This document shows positions 22,529 to 34,040 of a stretch of 64,000 nucleotides of DNA, in pieces; the first letter of the stretch is position 1; each line of letters opens with the position of its first letter. Below the pieces are notes generated by a model, which saw nothing but the letters and a program-made list of their open reading frames with translations, was not told where the DNA came from and did no database searches. Source of the DNA: Nicotiana tabacum (Eukaryota; Streptophyta; Magnoliopsida; Solanales; Solanaceae); the NCBI RefSeq assembly GCF_000715075.1, contig NC_134101.1, forward strand, positions 153,190,584 through 153,254,583, written 5' to 3'. Both the position numbers and the translations under genes were made by a program.

Positions 22529-23571
22529 TGCTCTAGTAGGGGTGGGCATATATCGGGTAAAACCGATAACCCGAACCGTTAATTACTTATTAGGTTATCG
22601 GTATTGGGTTATTGGGCTAATGGTTCGGTAACGGGTAAAAAAAATTTCTTATTGGGTTATCGGTTCGGGCTCGGTTTATCAATTCTGTTATTGGGTAAAC
22701 CGATAACCCAATAAGGGTTTAATAATTGACTAGTCTACCCTTTAGTCTAGTAATACTAGGGTTTGGGTTTTATTTTCATTATTTCATATAGTGCTTTGCT
22801 TTCTCCGCCGCTGTCCGCCTCACTCACTCACTCCTGTCCTAGTGTCCTGTGCTTGAAGCCCTCAGTCAAGCTCAACTCAAGTCCTCAGTCAAGCCCTTAG
22901 TCCTCAGTCAAGCCCTCAGAAGTCAAACCTCACCAGTTCTCTACCAGTCCGCCACCGGCCACACAGCTGAAGCAGTCAAGCCCTCACCAGTTCTCTGCCT
23001 CATGACTCATGCAGTCACGCCCACACGACTGAGCCCGTCAAAACTCAGTTTTGTATATCTTTTTCCGATAGAGCGTTGCACTAAGATTAGTGTTTCATAT
23101 CCCATTTCTGAATTCGTCTTAGTTTGGTATCTTAGAAATCAATTTTTGCATATTTTCCTTTTTTATGAAGCTCGAAAAATGGTTTCCCTAAAATGTTTGG
23201 TTTCTTGAATTTATACTACACTGATTGTTTGGTTTCCTTTTTCATACTATACTGATTTATACTACACTGATTTATACTATAACATCATGCAAATTTAGTG
23301 GGTAACATCCTGAAAATTTGGCGTTGCACTGATTTCCTTTTTCCTTTCTGCTTGATAGTTGCTGCTTAGAGCCTTAGACTGAGTTGTTTCCCATCCTCAC
23401 TTGTTTACTTACTGTCTATGTTGTGGCAGGAAGTATTGAGCATTTATTCAAAAAATATGTGTTTCATTTTAAGATTTTAAGCTAAATATGTAGTTATATG
23501 TGTTTCATTTTAAGATTTTGTTGTCTCGCTGCTTGATTTCTTTTAAATCAAATTCACAGTGACACAAAAAC

Positions 23572-25759
23572 ATGGCTGAAAATATCATGATTGATAAGGT
23601 GATTGGTGAAAGTGGAGCTTCTAATTCAAATGCCACATCACAATCTCAATCAGTTCAATCGAAAGCAAAAAAACAAAGAAAAAAGAGGTCTGTTGCATGG
23701 GAATATTTCGACCAAATTATTGATCCGGAAGAAATCAAAAGGGTGTTTGTAAACATTGCAAAAGAGAATATTTTTCCGATTCAAAAGATAATGGTACGAA
23801 ATCACTCCTTACACATATGGCCAAGTGTTTAAAAATGCCTTTAGATGTTGCAAAAAGTCAATCAAAACTAGGCTTTAACCCTATTCCGGAGGGTAATAAG
23901 GGTGATGTAGTCGTTGTTCCTTGGAAATTTGATCAAGAACAATGTAGGAAGGCTTTGTGTCGTATGGTGATCATTGATGAACTTCCTTTCAACTTTGTTG
24001 AAAAGGAAGGTTTTATGAATTTTATGAAAGTTGCACAACCTTTTTTTCGAATTCCTTCACGTAGAACTGTGAATCGGGACTGTTTTGATCTTTTCAATGA
24101 TGAAAAACGTAAGTTGGTGAAGCTTTTTAAAGATCAGAGAGTTTGCCTTACCACTGATACTTGGACTTCCTTACAACGAATAAATTATATGTGTATTACT
24201 GTTCATTGGATTGATAGTGAATGGAAAATGCATAAAAGAATTGTCAACTTTTGTCCAATTTCTAGTCATAGGGGGGAAGATATGGCAAATAGTATTGTTA
24301 ATTGTTTGAAAGAGTGGGGGTTACAAAAGATTTTCACTGTCACAGTTGATAATGCTAGTTCAAATGATGTGACGGTGAAGGAGCTTTCTAAGAAGTTAAC
24401 TAAATGGGGGACCAATTCTATGAATGGTAAGCACCTTCACGTGAGGTGTATGGCTCATATTATGAATCTTGTTGTTCAGGATGGTATAAAAGAATCAATT
24501 GTGTCTATTGAACGTATTAGGCAAGCAGTGAGATATATCAGGCAGTCTCCTGCTAGGTGGAAAAAGTTTCAGGAATGTTGTGATGAAGGAAATCTAGTTA
24601 GGAAATCTTTATGTTTGGATGTTCCTACAAGGTGGAATTCTACATACTTAATGTTGAACAGGGCTATTGAATATGAGAGTGCAATTTTAGAATATGTTGA
24701 TCATATTGGCTTGTCACATCATCTTGAGTTTCTTGATATTGTAAATGGAAGTCCTGCAGGTACACTTTTGAGTAGTGATTGGGAGGATGTAAAGAAATTG
24801 ACAAAATTTCTTGAAATCTTTTATAAGCTTACTGTAAAGGTATCTGGCTCACTTTATGTTACATCAAATCATCATTTTCTTGAAATTTGTGAAGTTGCTG
24901 TTTACTTGAAACAATTGATATTAAATGAAGATGTTTTGTTGGGTTTAATGGCAAAGAAGATGAAGGAGAAATTTGATAAGTACTGGGGTGATCCAGAAAA
25001 AATGAACAAAATGATTTTCATTTCATGTGTTTTGGATCCTCGGTACAAGTTTGATTCTGTTAGTTTTGCACTTGCGAAGATGTTCGAAGAGAAAGGGCCA
25101 ATTATCGCGAAGGGAGTACATACATACATGACTTCATTGTTTGATGAGTATGTAAAGTCTTATTCAAAAGATAAAGTTTGTCGTCCCTCTTCATGTTTAT
25201 CTAACTCTTCATTGGACACAATGGAAACTTCAAATGGATCTTTTGGTTCTTTCTTTGAAGAATTAAAAAGACATAAAGCTGGGATTGGAGGTTCAGATTC
25301 TAAATCAGAGTTGGAAAAATATCTAACAGAAGAAGTTGAAAATGAAATAGCAGACGGTAATATATTGCTTTGGTGGAAAGTAAATTCACCTAGATTCCCC
25401 ATTCTTGCTGAGATGGCTCGGGATGTATTATCTATTCCTATTTCAAGTGTTGCATCTGAATGTGCATTTAGCACTGGAGGGCGTATTCTTGATTCATTTA
25501 GGAGTTCATTGACTCCTAAATTGGTGGAAGTTCTCCTGTGCCTTCAAGATTGGCTTCAAAGTGAGCCATTACCTATAAGTGTTGAGGAAGATTTAGATGT
25601 TCTCGAGCAACTTGAACAAGGTAGCAATATTTTAATTTGTTTGATTGTATATTATTTTTATAAATAGTTTATTTAATATTTTTGTTGTTTGACTTGTTAA
25701 TATATATTATCATAGATTTTGCCAATCTTGGAAACGAACCTTGCGATGATGATATGTAG
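23572..25759 (+). pseudogene. hAT transposase, BED finger frameshifted, one terminal intron
   Basis: Cuts and rejoins the element's ends as a dimer in the nucleus. The chosen start at 23572 opens a Lys-rich N-terminus and SVAWEYFDQI, the beginning of a BED zinc finger. The finger's CKHC and HMAKC parts are in a different frame, so a frameshift lies near 23745-23755. From there the frame is open to 25620: CLTTDTWTS (about 24150) and TVDNASSND (about 24350) supply conserved Asp residues of the RNase H-like core. The C-terminal dimerisation block WWKVNSP, LSIPISSVASECAFS and FRSSLTPKLVEVL ends it. A GT at 25621 and AG at 25715 bound a likely 95-bp intron; splicing adds a 14-codon acidic tail ending with TAG at 25757-25759. 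Without splicing the frame ends at 25667. The leader may also be spliced (acceptor CACAG near 23560). Confidence 0.85.
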
Positions 25760-25888
25760 AATCTTAGATAGTTGTAACTTGTAAGTTAAAACTTTGGTGA
25801 GTTAATTATTCAACTTATATAACACATAGTATGATTACAAATATTACTTGCTTAATATATTTTCTTGTTATGTTTAATAGGTGTAACC

Positions 25889-26035
25889 ATGCCTCGACTT
25901 TGTGGTCTCAAAGCTATCTCACATGTTTGGAGTCACTATGAAAGGATTGAAGAAGGTGATGATGGATGGTGGAAAGTAAGATGTAGTTATTGTCATCTTG
26001 TTTTATGTATTATGTTTGGACTTTGGACTTGTTAA
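25889..26035 (+). pseudogene. BED-finger-like half domain downstream of the transposase
   Basis: A 48-codon frame starting MPRLCGLKAISHVWSHYERI has the aromatic HVWSHYE pattern and a CSYC pair (RCSYCHLVLC), as in the first half of a BED zinc finger. The His/Cys half is absent. A TTTAATAG acceptor-like site lies just before it and an AAAGTAAGA donor-like site within it, so it may be an exon. It could be a captured or relic N-terminus of another hAT transposase. Product uncertain. Confidence 0.4.
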
Positions 26036-26914
26036 TCCTAAGGTTGATACTACTTTGCATTGTTATTAATGTGTTTGAACTATTACTTTGGAGTTTGGAT
26101 ATTACTGTGTATACATCTGTTTTTGGGTTGTGAAAGTTGGGATCTTTTTATCTCCTATTTTTGTTAGATTGGAATTTGAGCTGTTTGCATTTTGTATACA
26201 CAGGCAATTGAGGTACTGTCGTACTGGGTATGTTTAGTTTGAGGCAAAAAATGTATAGCTTTGTGTGCTAAAATTATTCAGTATGTGCTGAAATTATTCA
26301 GTAATCTGAACAGGAACATAAGCCATCCCTAAAGTGATGAAAGCGGCTAGAATCTCTTACAATGATTTCACGTTCAACAATTTTTGCTATGAGCTTGAAG
26401 CTTGATGGCAGTCCCCACACTCCCACAGAATCTCTTACCTATTCTTGATTCTTGATACTGAATAGAAGTTTAAATCTCATTGACAGTCTTCAAATGTTTG
26501 ATTCTTGTTACTCAGCTGTAGTTTAGCTTTTAGTTTTATACTGAAAATGGTATATTGAGAATTTCTTTTGTTGGATTGAAATCCACACCCTCTCCTTGGT
26601 CCTTACCTTGAAGTGTCATATATAGCAGCTTCCAGTAAACTTTGTACAAATATTACTTTGTACAAATATTAGCGTTCAACACTCTTAATTTTAGGTAATG
26701 TTCAGCGTTCAGCAATCAGCACTCTTAGTTTTAGTTTTACCTTATCGGGTAAACCGATAACCTAACCGACAATGATCAATAACCGATTAACTGATAACCG
26801 ATAACCAATATCTTATCGGTTTGGTTATCGGGTTATGATATTTGTAAACCGATAACCGATAGGCAAAACCGATAATATTTAAAACCGAACCGAACCGACC
26901 GATGCCCACCCCTA
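26036..26914. other. 3' non-coding end of the hAT element
   Basis: No gene. AT-rich sequence with a short duplicated AAATTATTCAGTA (about 26270 and 26288), then the subterminal CCGATAACC cluster from 26740 and the terminal repeat. Confidence 0.6.
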
Positions 26915-26922
26915 TGCTCTAG

Positions 26923-27114
26923 TGGGTAGTAAGGACCGCGCCATGGTGGCGACCAACTATTGAATTCTTCCCAGGTGTATTTATATCCCAAACCGAAGGT
27001 AGTGCCATGTTTCTTGAGTTTTATGGGTTTAGAGATTCCTTGGAGGTTCTTGTTGAGCCCTTTGCCAGGTTCGTACCCACTCCAACTCAGTATACTCTTG
27101 ATTTTGCTATCCCA
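26923..27114 (-). pseudogene. pol linker of element B, part 1 (before hAT insertion)
   Basis: Minus-strand coding remnant continuing from protease, broken at the hAT target site; GYKYTWEEFNSW is readable near 26975. It resumes at 22528 beyond the insertion. Confidence 0.5.
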
Positions 27115-27801
27115 TCATTTGTCTTTGTCGATAGCATCGACCCGCTCGATGTAGTGGTAAGTTTCTCCTCCCAGATTCCTTCTTCCCTCGATTGCCGGAA
27201 TGGTCGGGCGATTGTATATAGGGTTGCTACCGTTGCCGTGAATGATCACTTCCTGGTGATTCCATTCGAAATTTATTGCCTGATGCAGCGTTGATGCTAC
27301 GTCCCCAGCAGCATGAATCCATGACCGTCCCAATAGCAAGTTGTAAGACGCTGGTACATCTATTACCTGGAAACCGACCTAGAACCAGGTTGGTCCCATC
27401 TGCAGGCATAGACTAATCTCACCAATAGTGGACCTCTAAAAACCATCGAAGGCTTTCACATTGATTGCTCCATCCTTTATCTCATGCAGCCCTTTACCCA
27501 ACTTTTTGAGTGTTACCAGCGGATAAATGTTAAGACTGGAACCTCCATTGATCAGGATTCTGGTAATGAAATAATCTTCGCATTTCACGGTAATGTGCAA
27601 TGCCTTGTTCTGCCCCAGTCCTTCAAGTGGCAGCTCGTCCTCATAAAAGGTGATCTTATGGCTTTCCAGCACTTGTCCTACCATATTAGCCACTTCCCCA
27701 CTAGTGATATTACTTGGTACGTACGCTTCATTTAGAACCTTTAACAAAGCATTCTTGTGCGTCTCAGAATTGTGCAGCAAAGAGAGAATAGATATTTGCA
27801 C
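27115..27801 (-). pseudogene. Aspartic protease pseudogene of element B
   Basis: The protease that matures the polyprotein. The core is ALHITVKCEDYFITRILING near 27590-27540, followed by GSSLNIYPL. In this family the active-site block reads IDGGS; here it is INGGS, so the catalytic Asp is Asn. Downstream, in another frame, LLGRSWIHAAGDVASTLHQA (27339 on) and NHQEVIIHGNGS continue the usual post-protease region. A frameshift and stop lie between 27440 and 27340. Gag lies upstream and RT lies beyond the hAT insertion. Confidence 0.82.
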
Positions 27802-28026
27802 TGGCGTCTTGTTTAACTAGTCGATGACCGAATATTCCTTGGCCTGTATTTTCCTCCAAAGGTCGTCCAGACCTATCTCAATGAGGGGCGGCCGACTGTA
27901 AGGCTGCTTACTTAATTCAACCAGATGTTTAGGGGTATAAACTCTACCAGTCCTTGTCATACCCTGTGTTGTGATAGTTTCTTCAATCCTGACCTTACCC
28001 TTCCTTCTTGCCTCGGCTGTATAGTC

Positions 28027-30117
28027 CTAGGGTACAACATTTGTATAGAATGGTGGCATGGTAGAAATTTCCACTAGGATCGGCGCGACTATCCTCACTT
28101 TGAAAGTAACATATGCCTTGGGTGGCAAGACTGCAACCTCAAATGGTACGGGTGTATTTGCCGGAGACACGAATTCAACCTCAATTGGTGTCGGTGCCTT
28201 TGCAGATGGTGCTGCTTCAAACTCAAAAGGTATAGACATATTCAGCTTAGTGTCCTCAGACAGTTGGATCTGGACTATGATTGGATTGAGAGTGATTGTT
28301 GATTTTTTCGGGTCATTACCTTCTGCGATCAACCCGATTGATCCTTCAGGATCCCAGGCATCTTCTACTTCAATCATGTGGATACCTCCAATCTTATGGT
28401 CAAGCATAGTGTTGTTGCAGACGTTTGGAGTGGGTTCCTTTGCCACAATGATCTTGTTATCAATCAAATATTGTATCTTGTCTTTCAAAGAGCGACATTC
28501 ATCGATGGTGTGCCCTTTCATGCCGGAGTGGTATGCACATGACTTGTTTAGGTTAACCCACTGAGAAGGATTCTCAGAGGTTGTAGCAGGGATGGGGTGA
28601 CATAACCAACAGCTTTGAGCCTTTCATACAGCTGGTCGATGGGTTCAGCGATTGTTGTATATTATTTTGAAGGCCTTTGATCAAAATTAGGTCGGGGTCT
28701 AGGGAAATTTTGGTGTACAGGGGGTGATTGATAGTGGGATGGTTGAGCATTATACGTTTGGTAGATATGAGCGGGTTGGGAGTATCTAGGTGAAGTAGGT
28801 TGATATGTAGGAGGTGGAGATGACTGATAAGTTGGTGGCGGAGCTTGGTATGAGTGTTCTTGGTAATTTTGGGTTGGCTGGTATGTGAGTGGAGGTGTTG
28901 GGTAAGCTTGGTATTTAAGGGGAGACTTGGTCCTTTGTGCACCATCACGGCCCCTACGTCCTTTTTCTTGGACACACCACCGGACTGTAAAGCCTTATTC
29001 GTAGCTTGCAAGGCTTTGAGATTTGTAACTATACCACTTTTAATACCTTCTTCTATTCTTTCACCTAATTTGATAATGTCGGATAACTTGTAGTTCTCAA
29101 TCATCATCAGTCGTTCGTAGTACTGCGGGTCCTAAGCCCGGAAAAAGAACTTGTTCATTTGCTCCTCTTCTAAGGCGGGTCAGACCTTAGCAGCTTCGGA
29201 CCTCCAACAAGTAGCATACTCGCGAAATGTCTCTGTGGGCTTCTTCTTCAAATTCTTGATATAGAACACATCTGGTATGTTCTCTGTATTAAACCTGAAT
29301 CTGTCCATAAAGTCAGATACCATGCCTACCCAGCTTGACCACTTCTTGGGATATTGGCTAATATACCAAGATAATGCATCTCCTTTCAAACTCCTCATAA
29401 ACAGCTTCAGCAGATCCTTTCATTCTTCCCTACTCCAACCAGCTTGTCGCAATATCTCCTCAGATGGACCCTTAGATCACCCGTACCATCAAACATTTCG
29501 AACTTAGGAGGTTTGTACCCCTTAGGCAGTTCGACATCAGGCTGTATGCAAAGGTCCTTATAGTTCAGCCCCTCGATTCCTTTACTTCCCTTAACGCCCT
29601 GAATTCGGCTGGTTAGTTTCTTAAGTTCATCCTCCAAGTTCCTGATCAGTAGATACTTTTCATCAGACTCAAGTGTGCATGAGATAGGTTGGATGGAGTA
29701 TGGCATGGTCCCCACGTAGATAGGAGTGTTATGGTGGCCTGGTGTATGGGTATGGAAATGGTCATTTGTTGAGTTCTGAGGTTCTGGGATGAGTAGTGGA
29801 GTGTTGTTTGGGGTATGGCAGGTGTTGCATTGGTTCTTTATTGGAGTAGCGTGATGATGAGGTGCGGGATGATTCTGTTGTTTTGGGATTTTTTGAGAAG
29901 GTGTAGGGTTTTGAGCATTAGGGAAGTTGATATCTCGGGTGTTGAAGGAAAATGACAGGTTTGCCAGATTTCGAACCTGATCGAGCTCTTCCTGGAATTT
30001 CAATAGTTTCTATTCAAGTTGTGACACATTCTCGTTAGGAACCCGAATACCCTGACCATCGGTGGCCTCTACCCGTTCAGTTGTGTTATCCTTCCTAATG
30101 TTGTTTAAATCTTTCAT
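28027..30117 (-). pseudogene. gag: gag pseudogene of element B
   Basis: Structural polyprotein. The ATG at 30117 opens MKDLNNIRKDNTTERVEA, and a stop soon follows near 30010. The next frame carries a coiled-coil-like FQEELDQVRNL, a Pro/His/Asn-rich stretch, and GYKPPKFEMFDGTGDLRVHL of the capsid region. LKGDALSWYISQYP and KKPTETFREYATCWR (29398-29180) are the conserved gag signature also seen in A. MKGHTIDECRSLKDKIQYLI (28521 on) is the C-terminal helix region. Frameshifts or stops lie near 30010, 29405, 29170, 29110 and 28570. A Pro/Val-rich tail (28300-28030) links to protease across 27802-28026. Confidence 0.85.
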
Positions 30118-30640
30118 TTTATACTTGCCTTTGTTCTAGCCTTTAGAGGGACTAAGATAAAGAGTGGGTGGAGGGCCTCTGGATCTTGTGAAATAAGATG
30201 ATGATGCCAGAGTGCACGAACTAACCTTTGGGAAGGTAAATAATAAAAACAAAAGGTAATCAAGTTAGTGAGGATAATAAAAAGTATTGCAATATTTTAA
30301 ATACATAGTGCGGGAATGTAAAGCGTGTCCCAATTTGGGAATCTATTTATGCCCGAGGTAGGCCTAGAGACAAATAGACTTGGAGATTTTTTAATGCTAA
30401 TAAATGCTTCATTTCATAATATAAAAATAGACTAATCCCAAAGCGATACTAAGATAATAATAATAAGTCACTACTGGCACTTGGCCTTATTACATTTGGA
30501 AAGCGAGTAAACCTAATCTATTTGGCCTCAGAAGGACCTCCCTAAGGTTGAATGCTCTCGTTGATCAAATCGTCCAGTTCGCGTAGGTTCACCAGTAAAA
30601 ATACCTCTGACAGGTGTTCTCATTTGTTTCCCTCAACGTT
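30118..30640 (-). other. Spacer between ORF1 and gag, element B
   Basis: No gene seen on either strand. AT-rich near 30235-30480. In Ogre-like elements ORF1 and gag-pol are separate frames, so a spacer here is expected. Confidence 0.5.
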
Positions 30641-30847
30641 CTAGCAGTCGGTGACTCTCTTCCTTACTTTTCCTTCCAATTCCAGCAGACTGTATTCCAG
30701 ATATTCCAACTTTTCGCTAGCTTTGGCGGCCCTCTCTTTCCACTCATTGATTTGGTCATTTGATGGAAGACTTCTCCACCAGTCTAGCAAGAGTGGGGGC
30801 GTGCTAACCATACCGAAACTAGGAACCTCGTGCCTTATTTTCTGCAA
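30641..30847 (-). pseudogene. ORF1 remnant of element B, internally deleted
   Basis: 68 codons. The first part, RHEVPSFGMVSTPPLLLDWW, is the N-terminus of the extra ORF that precedes gag in Ogre-type elements (function unknown; E has the same start plus a longer globular part). It jumps directly to a Glu/Leu-rich coiled coil (ASEKLEYLEYSLLELEGKV), the expected C-terminal part. The middle domain is therefore missing. It is preceded by a TTTTTGTTTTGCAG stretch also conserved in E. Confidence 0.7.
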
Positions 30848-30856
30848 AACAAAAAG
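30841..30856 (-). promoter_or_regulatory. Conserved splice-acceptor-like site before ORF1 (element B)
   Basis: The minus strand reads CCTTTTTGTTTTGCAG then AAAAT, leading into ORF1. E has ATTTGTTTTGCAG then AAAT at 60762-60776. Pyrimidine-rich and ending CAG, it fits a 3' splice site. Confidence 0.45.
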
Positions 30857-31100
30857 GGTTAGACCCTACCCCCACCGGACTCGAGTATTTATACATTTAT
30901 GATCGACACATCGACATTTAGTTCTCCAAATTAATGCATAAAACGTGGTGATGTCTATTTGGGTTTAGGGAAACCTAGTGGACTTTTGGACAAGGCTATC
31001 TTAAAGGATCATTACGTGGACAACATAACTGATCTGGCTAGGTTTGACCATAATGCATTCTCAATTTAAACAAAGTAAGGTTTCTATGGGGTTTTAAACT

Positions 31101-31200
31101 GGTACCCTTGAGCGGACAACTCAAGAGGGAAGGCACGAAACTGTCGACTACACCACTGATCGACTAGTTTTACCGCAAATAAGCCTTTCTGAATTTATGG
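31101..31200 (-). promoter_or_regulatory. Conserved leader block with hairpin (element B)
   Basis: On the minus strand: GGCTTAT, GGTAAAACTAGTCGAT, GACAGTTTCGTGCCTTCCCT, then the hairpin CTTGAGTTGTCCGCTCAAG (31125 to 31107, 6 perfect pairs) and GGTACCAGTTT. E shows the same order at 60442-60540. It is non-coding in both. It lies about 390 bases after the primer site. Confidence 0.65.
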
Positions 31201-31511
31201 GTGGTAATGATATAGGAAGTGCACAATCACTCATCAAGTGTTGCTATAGTATTTGTTTGGCATGAGTGGAGATTGATGTTGAGCATGATTATGCAATTAA
31301 AATCATGTTGACATGTATTTGCACGTTAAGAAAGCGATAAATAAAACGATTTTATAATTTAAAGCAATTATAAAGGAAGGAAACAAGAAAGATATGTTAG
31401 TTTTGCTTTTGAAGAAGAAATTAAATGCTTAAAGGAATGAAACAAATAATTTTGCACATAGGGAGGGTACAAATTCACAAAAAATGGTATGAAATGGTAA
31501 AAGCCAAAATA

Positions 31512-31528
31512 TCCCCAGTAGAGTCGCA
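31512..31528 (-). other. Primer binding site, element B
   Basis: The minus strand reads TGCGACTCTACTGGGGA, 3 bases from the LTR end GGGCGCGACA (31532). It aligns with the sites of A and E. Confidence 0.75.
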
Positions 31529-31531
31529 TGC

Positions 31532-34040
31532 TGTCGCGCCCCCTTTTTCTCACTAAAATCGGGTTTATGACATTTTGGTTGGGACAACTCTTTCCTTTTG
31601 GAAAGGGGGTTTGCATTTTTGGAAGAGTCGCCACCTAACTATTTAAGGTCCTTTAGGGCACCTATAGGGTTCATTTATGACTACGTTTGATAACCAGAGA
31701 TAGGGTAAGGGCTTGAAATTATCCTAAGGGGAAGGTGTTAGGCACCCCTTAGGATCCACTAGTGCGGTTCCCGGCCAAACAATTTTTGTGAATTTGTACA
31801 ATTATCAAATAAACAAGTATGGCTCAAATAGTAGGGGATTTAAGTTTAAATACACAGATGTTTGACAAAAATAATTAATGAAAAACAAGATTTTAAAAAG
31901 AATTACAATCTAAGCATATTTGTGAATATAAAGGAGAGTGTCCTAGGTTTGTTTATAATATGGATCACATCAATGCATTACCCAGTATGACACTCCTCAA
32001 AGAGGGGCTACACGTGGTATTAACGTACCGGTCATCATATCCATATGTACCCTTTCCCGCCCCGTTAATTGCATGTTGTTACTCGCCCCTTCCTATCAGT
32101 CCCGAAGGAATTTACGACTCCTATCCTATAAAGGGGGTTCTAGGCAGACCCTCATGTTTAAAGGTAAATTACTAAGGCAACATATAATAAACAAGTAGGA
32201 CATCAATTAAGGGGAGCATGAAAGACAAGTGAAAGGCTTAGATATACCTCCACACACAGTACACATAAACAGCATGACTCATACACAATTAAGGTCTAAA
32301 TTCAGATCCTAAGCATGGTATCTAAGTGATAACAGCAGAGTTAGATTCATAATAGGACCCAGAGAAGAAGTCTTAATCAAGCTTGCCTATAGATTTTAAC
32401 ATGCTGACAGTTAAACATTAATCACAAAGACGGTTCTGGTTTTATTTTAAAGTTGATCACCTAAGACTTTCCTAAGCATAAAATAATATGCAGCAGTTAC
32501 TAAAATTATTAAAAAATAGTTTGGAAGTTATTTTACCTAAAGCATGTTATTATAAACGTTGCAAAGACATGCATGGATTGTCACCAGTTTCACTTAAATA
32601 GGATAATCAAATATGAGACTGTTTTATGTCTTTTTTCATGCATCAGTAGTTTAACTAGGTGTGACTGAGCGAGTGTGAACAAGATCCTAAAACAGGGTAT
32701 CTAACGTGCACATATGAAAATGCAGAATGATTGTAGAATTCTTAAAGCATGATTTCTAAATGCCCAAAGAGTTATAGCATGACTTCAAGAAGTACAGGAG
32801 CAACAGTTTTATGTTGATGTTGTTATTTAGCCTAAAGTAGGATTTCTAAGTGGTAAAGTGATGCCAAATGAGATTCTAAAACAGTAAACCTAAGAACATG
32901 GTATCTAATGCATGACATGCTTTGAATGAGTTGATCTTACACATGGATTCTAATGCACATATAGGAAATGTAAATCTAAGACATGGTTTCTACCCATTGA
33001 TGTTGATAGCATACATAACTACCCTCCCCTTTTCACTAGCCAGCCCCAATACTTGTTGACAACAGATTATTACAGACCAATACTGAAATGAATTAGAGCC
33101 TGAAAATAGGCCTAGATTTTCAGCACCTGATTAGCACTTCCTCTCTGAGTTATGTAATAAATCTAACTCCAATACCTCAAATGCCAAGATTGTGTCGTTG
33201 CCTTTCTCATATCCAGGTGTGTCAGAGTTCCCTAAGGACCTAAAGGGATCTCGGACAGTGCTCACACCCAGATTCATAGCCAAGACAGAGTAAGTGCAGT
33301 ATGGAAAGGCTAGCTTTCATGTGTCCAAGTTTAGAGGGAGCTCAAGGGTCCCAAGGCAAGGCTCACACAAAAGGGGCAGAACTTAGTGGTCTAAGAGTAG
33401 AGTGAGAGTGCTTGTCATAGTGTTGAAAAGATTTAAGTAGGAAAACAGTTTGAAAGACTTGTTTGAAGTAGTTTTGTAAAATAATAGGGGGGAGTTGTTC
33501 AATAGGGAAGTTTTAAAATTAGAGCAGAGTAATAATCCAAATACAGCACCTAAAACAGTTTCACACATAACCAAGGAACATAGGACCAAGGTAGGTTCAA
33601 CAACCACAAACAGAGGTAGTGGGATTTAGGGACACATAGGTCACATAAGTAAATAAATAGTTGCAGGAGTACTTTAGTATAGAATCAACAATATGCTAAA
33701 TGGGTGAGAACCTTGGATTTAGCACAAAATCATGTAACTTAATGATATCATACTATTTTGCACAGAGAGGTTCATGCTAAAAATTAGAGAAACACAAGTA
33801 GGGAAGGGCCACATTGGGGTATATCAGGAGGGGGAATGACCCTTTTTAACATGATGAGTCTAAGGGAGGGGAGACCTAGAAGCATGCTGATGGAGTGATG
33901 AAGTAAACATATCAATTGCAAGTTGAATCAACGGAACCATAAGTGAAAACACACTAGAAATAGGATGAAATGAAACAGTGAAAGAAACACATTGTTTTGA
34001 AACGTGAATTGAAATCAGAACATACCAGTAAAGAAGTAAA
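31532..34040 (-). repeat. 5' LTR of element B, inner part
   Basis: It starts TGTCGCGCC at 31532 next to the primer site. From about 31908 it matches 12484-14675 base for base with scattered changes. It ends at the TAAA of 34037-34040, where element D begins. No gene; the open frame at 31960-32175 has no recognisable product. Confidence 0.85.

Larger units (their letters stand above)
22537..26914 (+). mobile_element. Complete hAT DNA transposon inserted in pol of B
   Basis: A 4378-bp element with perfect 13-bp terminal inverted repeats (TAGGGGTGGGCAT at the left; its complement at 26902-26914). It is flanked by a perfect 8-bp target duplication TGCTCTAG (22529-22536 and 26915-26922). Subterminal regions are packed with GGTTATCGG/CCGATAACC sites in both orientations (22560-22710 and 26740-26880), likely transposase binding sites. 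It encodes one transposase (23572-25759). The perfect duplication suggests a fairly recent insertion relative to B. Confidence 0.93.

Noticed and set aside
28058..28564. A 168-codon plus-strand open frame
   Set aside because: It is the antisense of the gag C-terminal region of B, which has clear family motifs on the minus strand.
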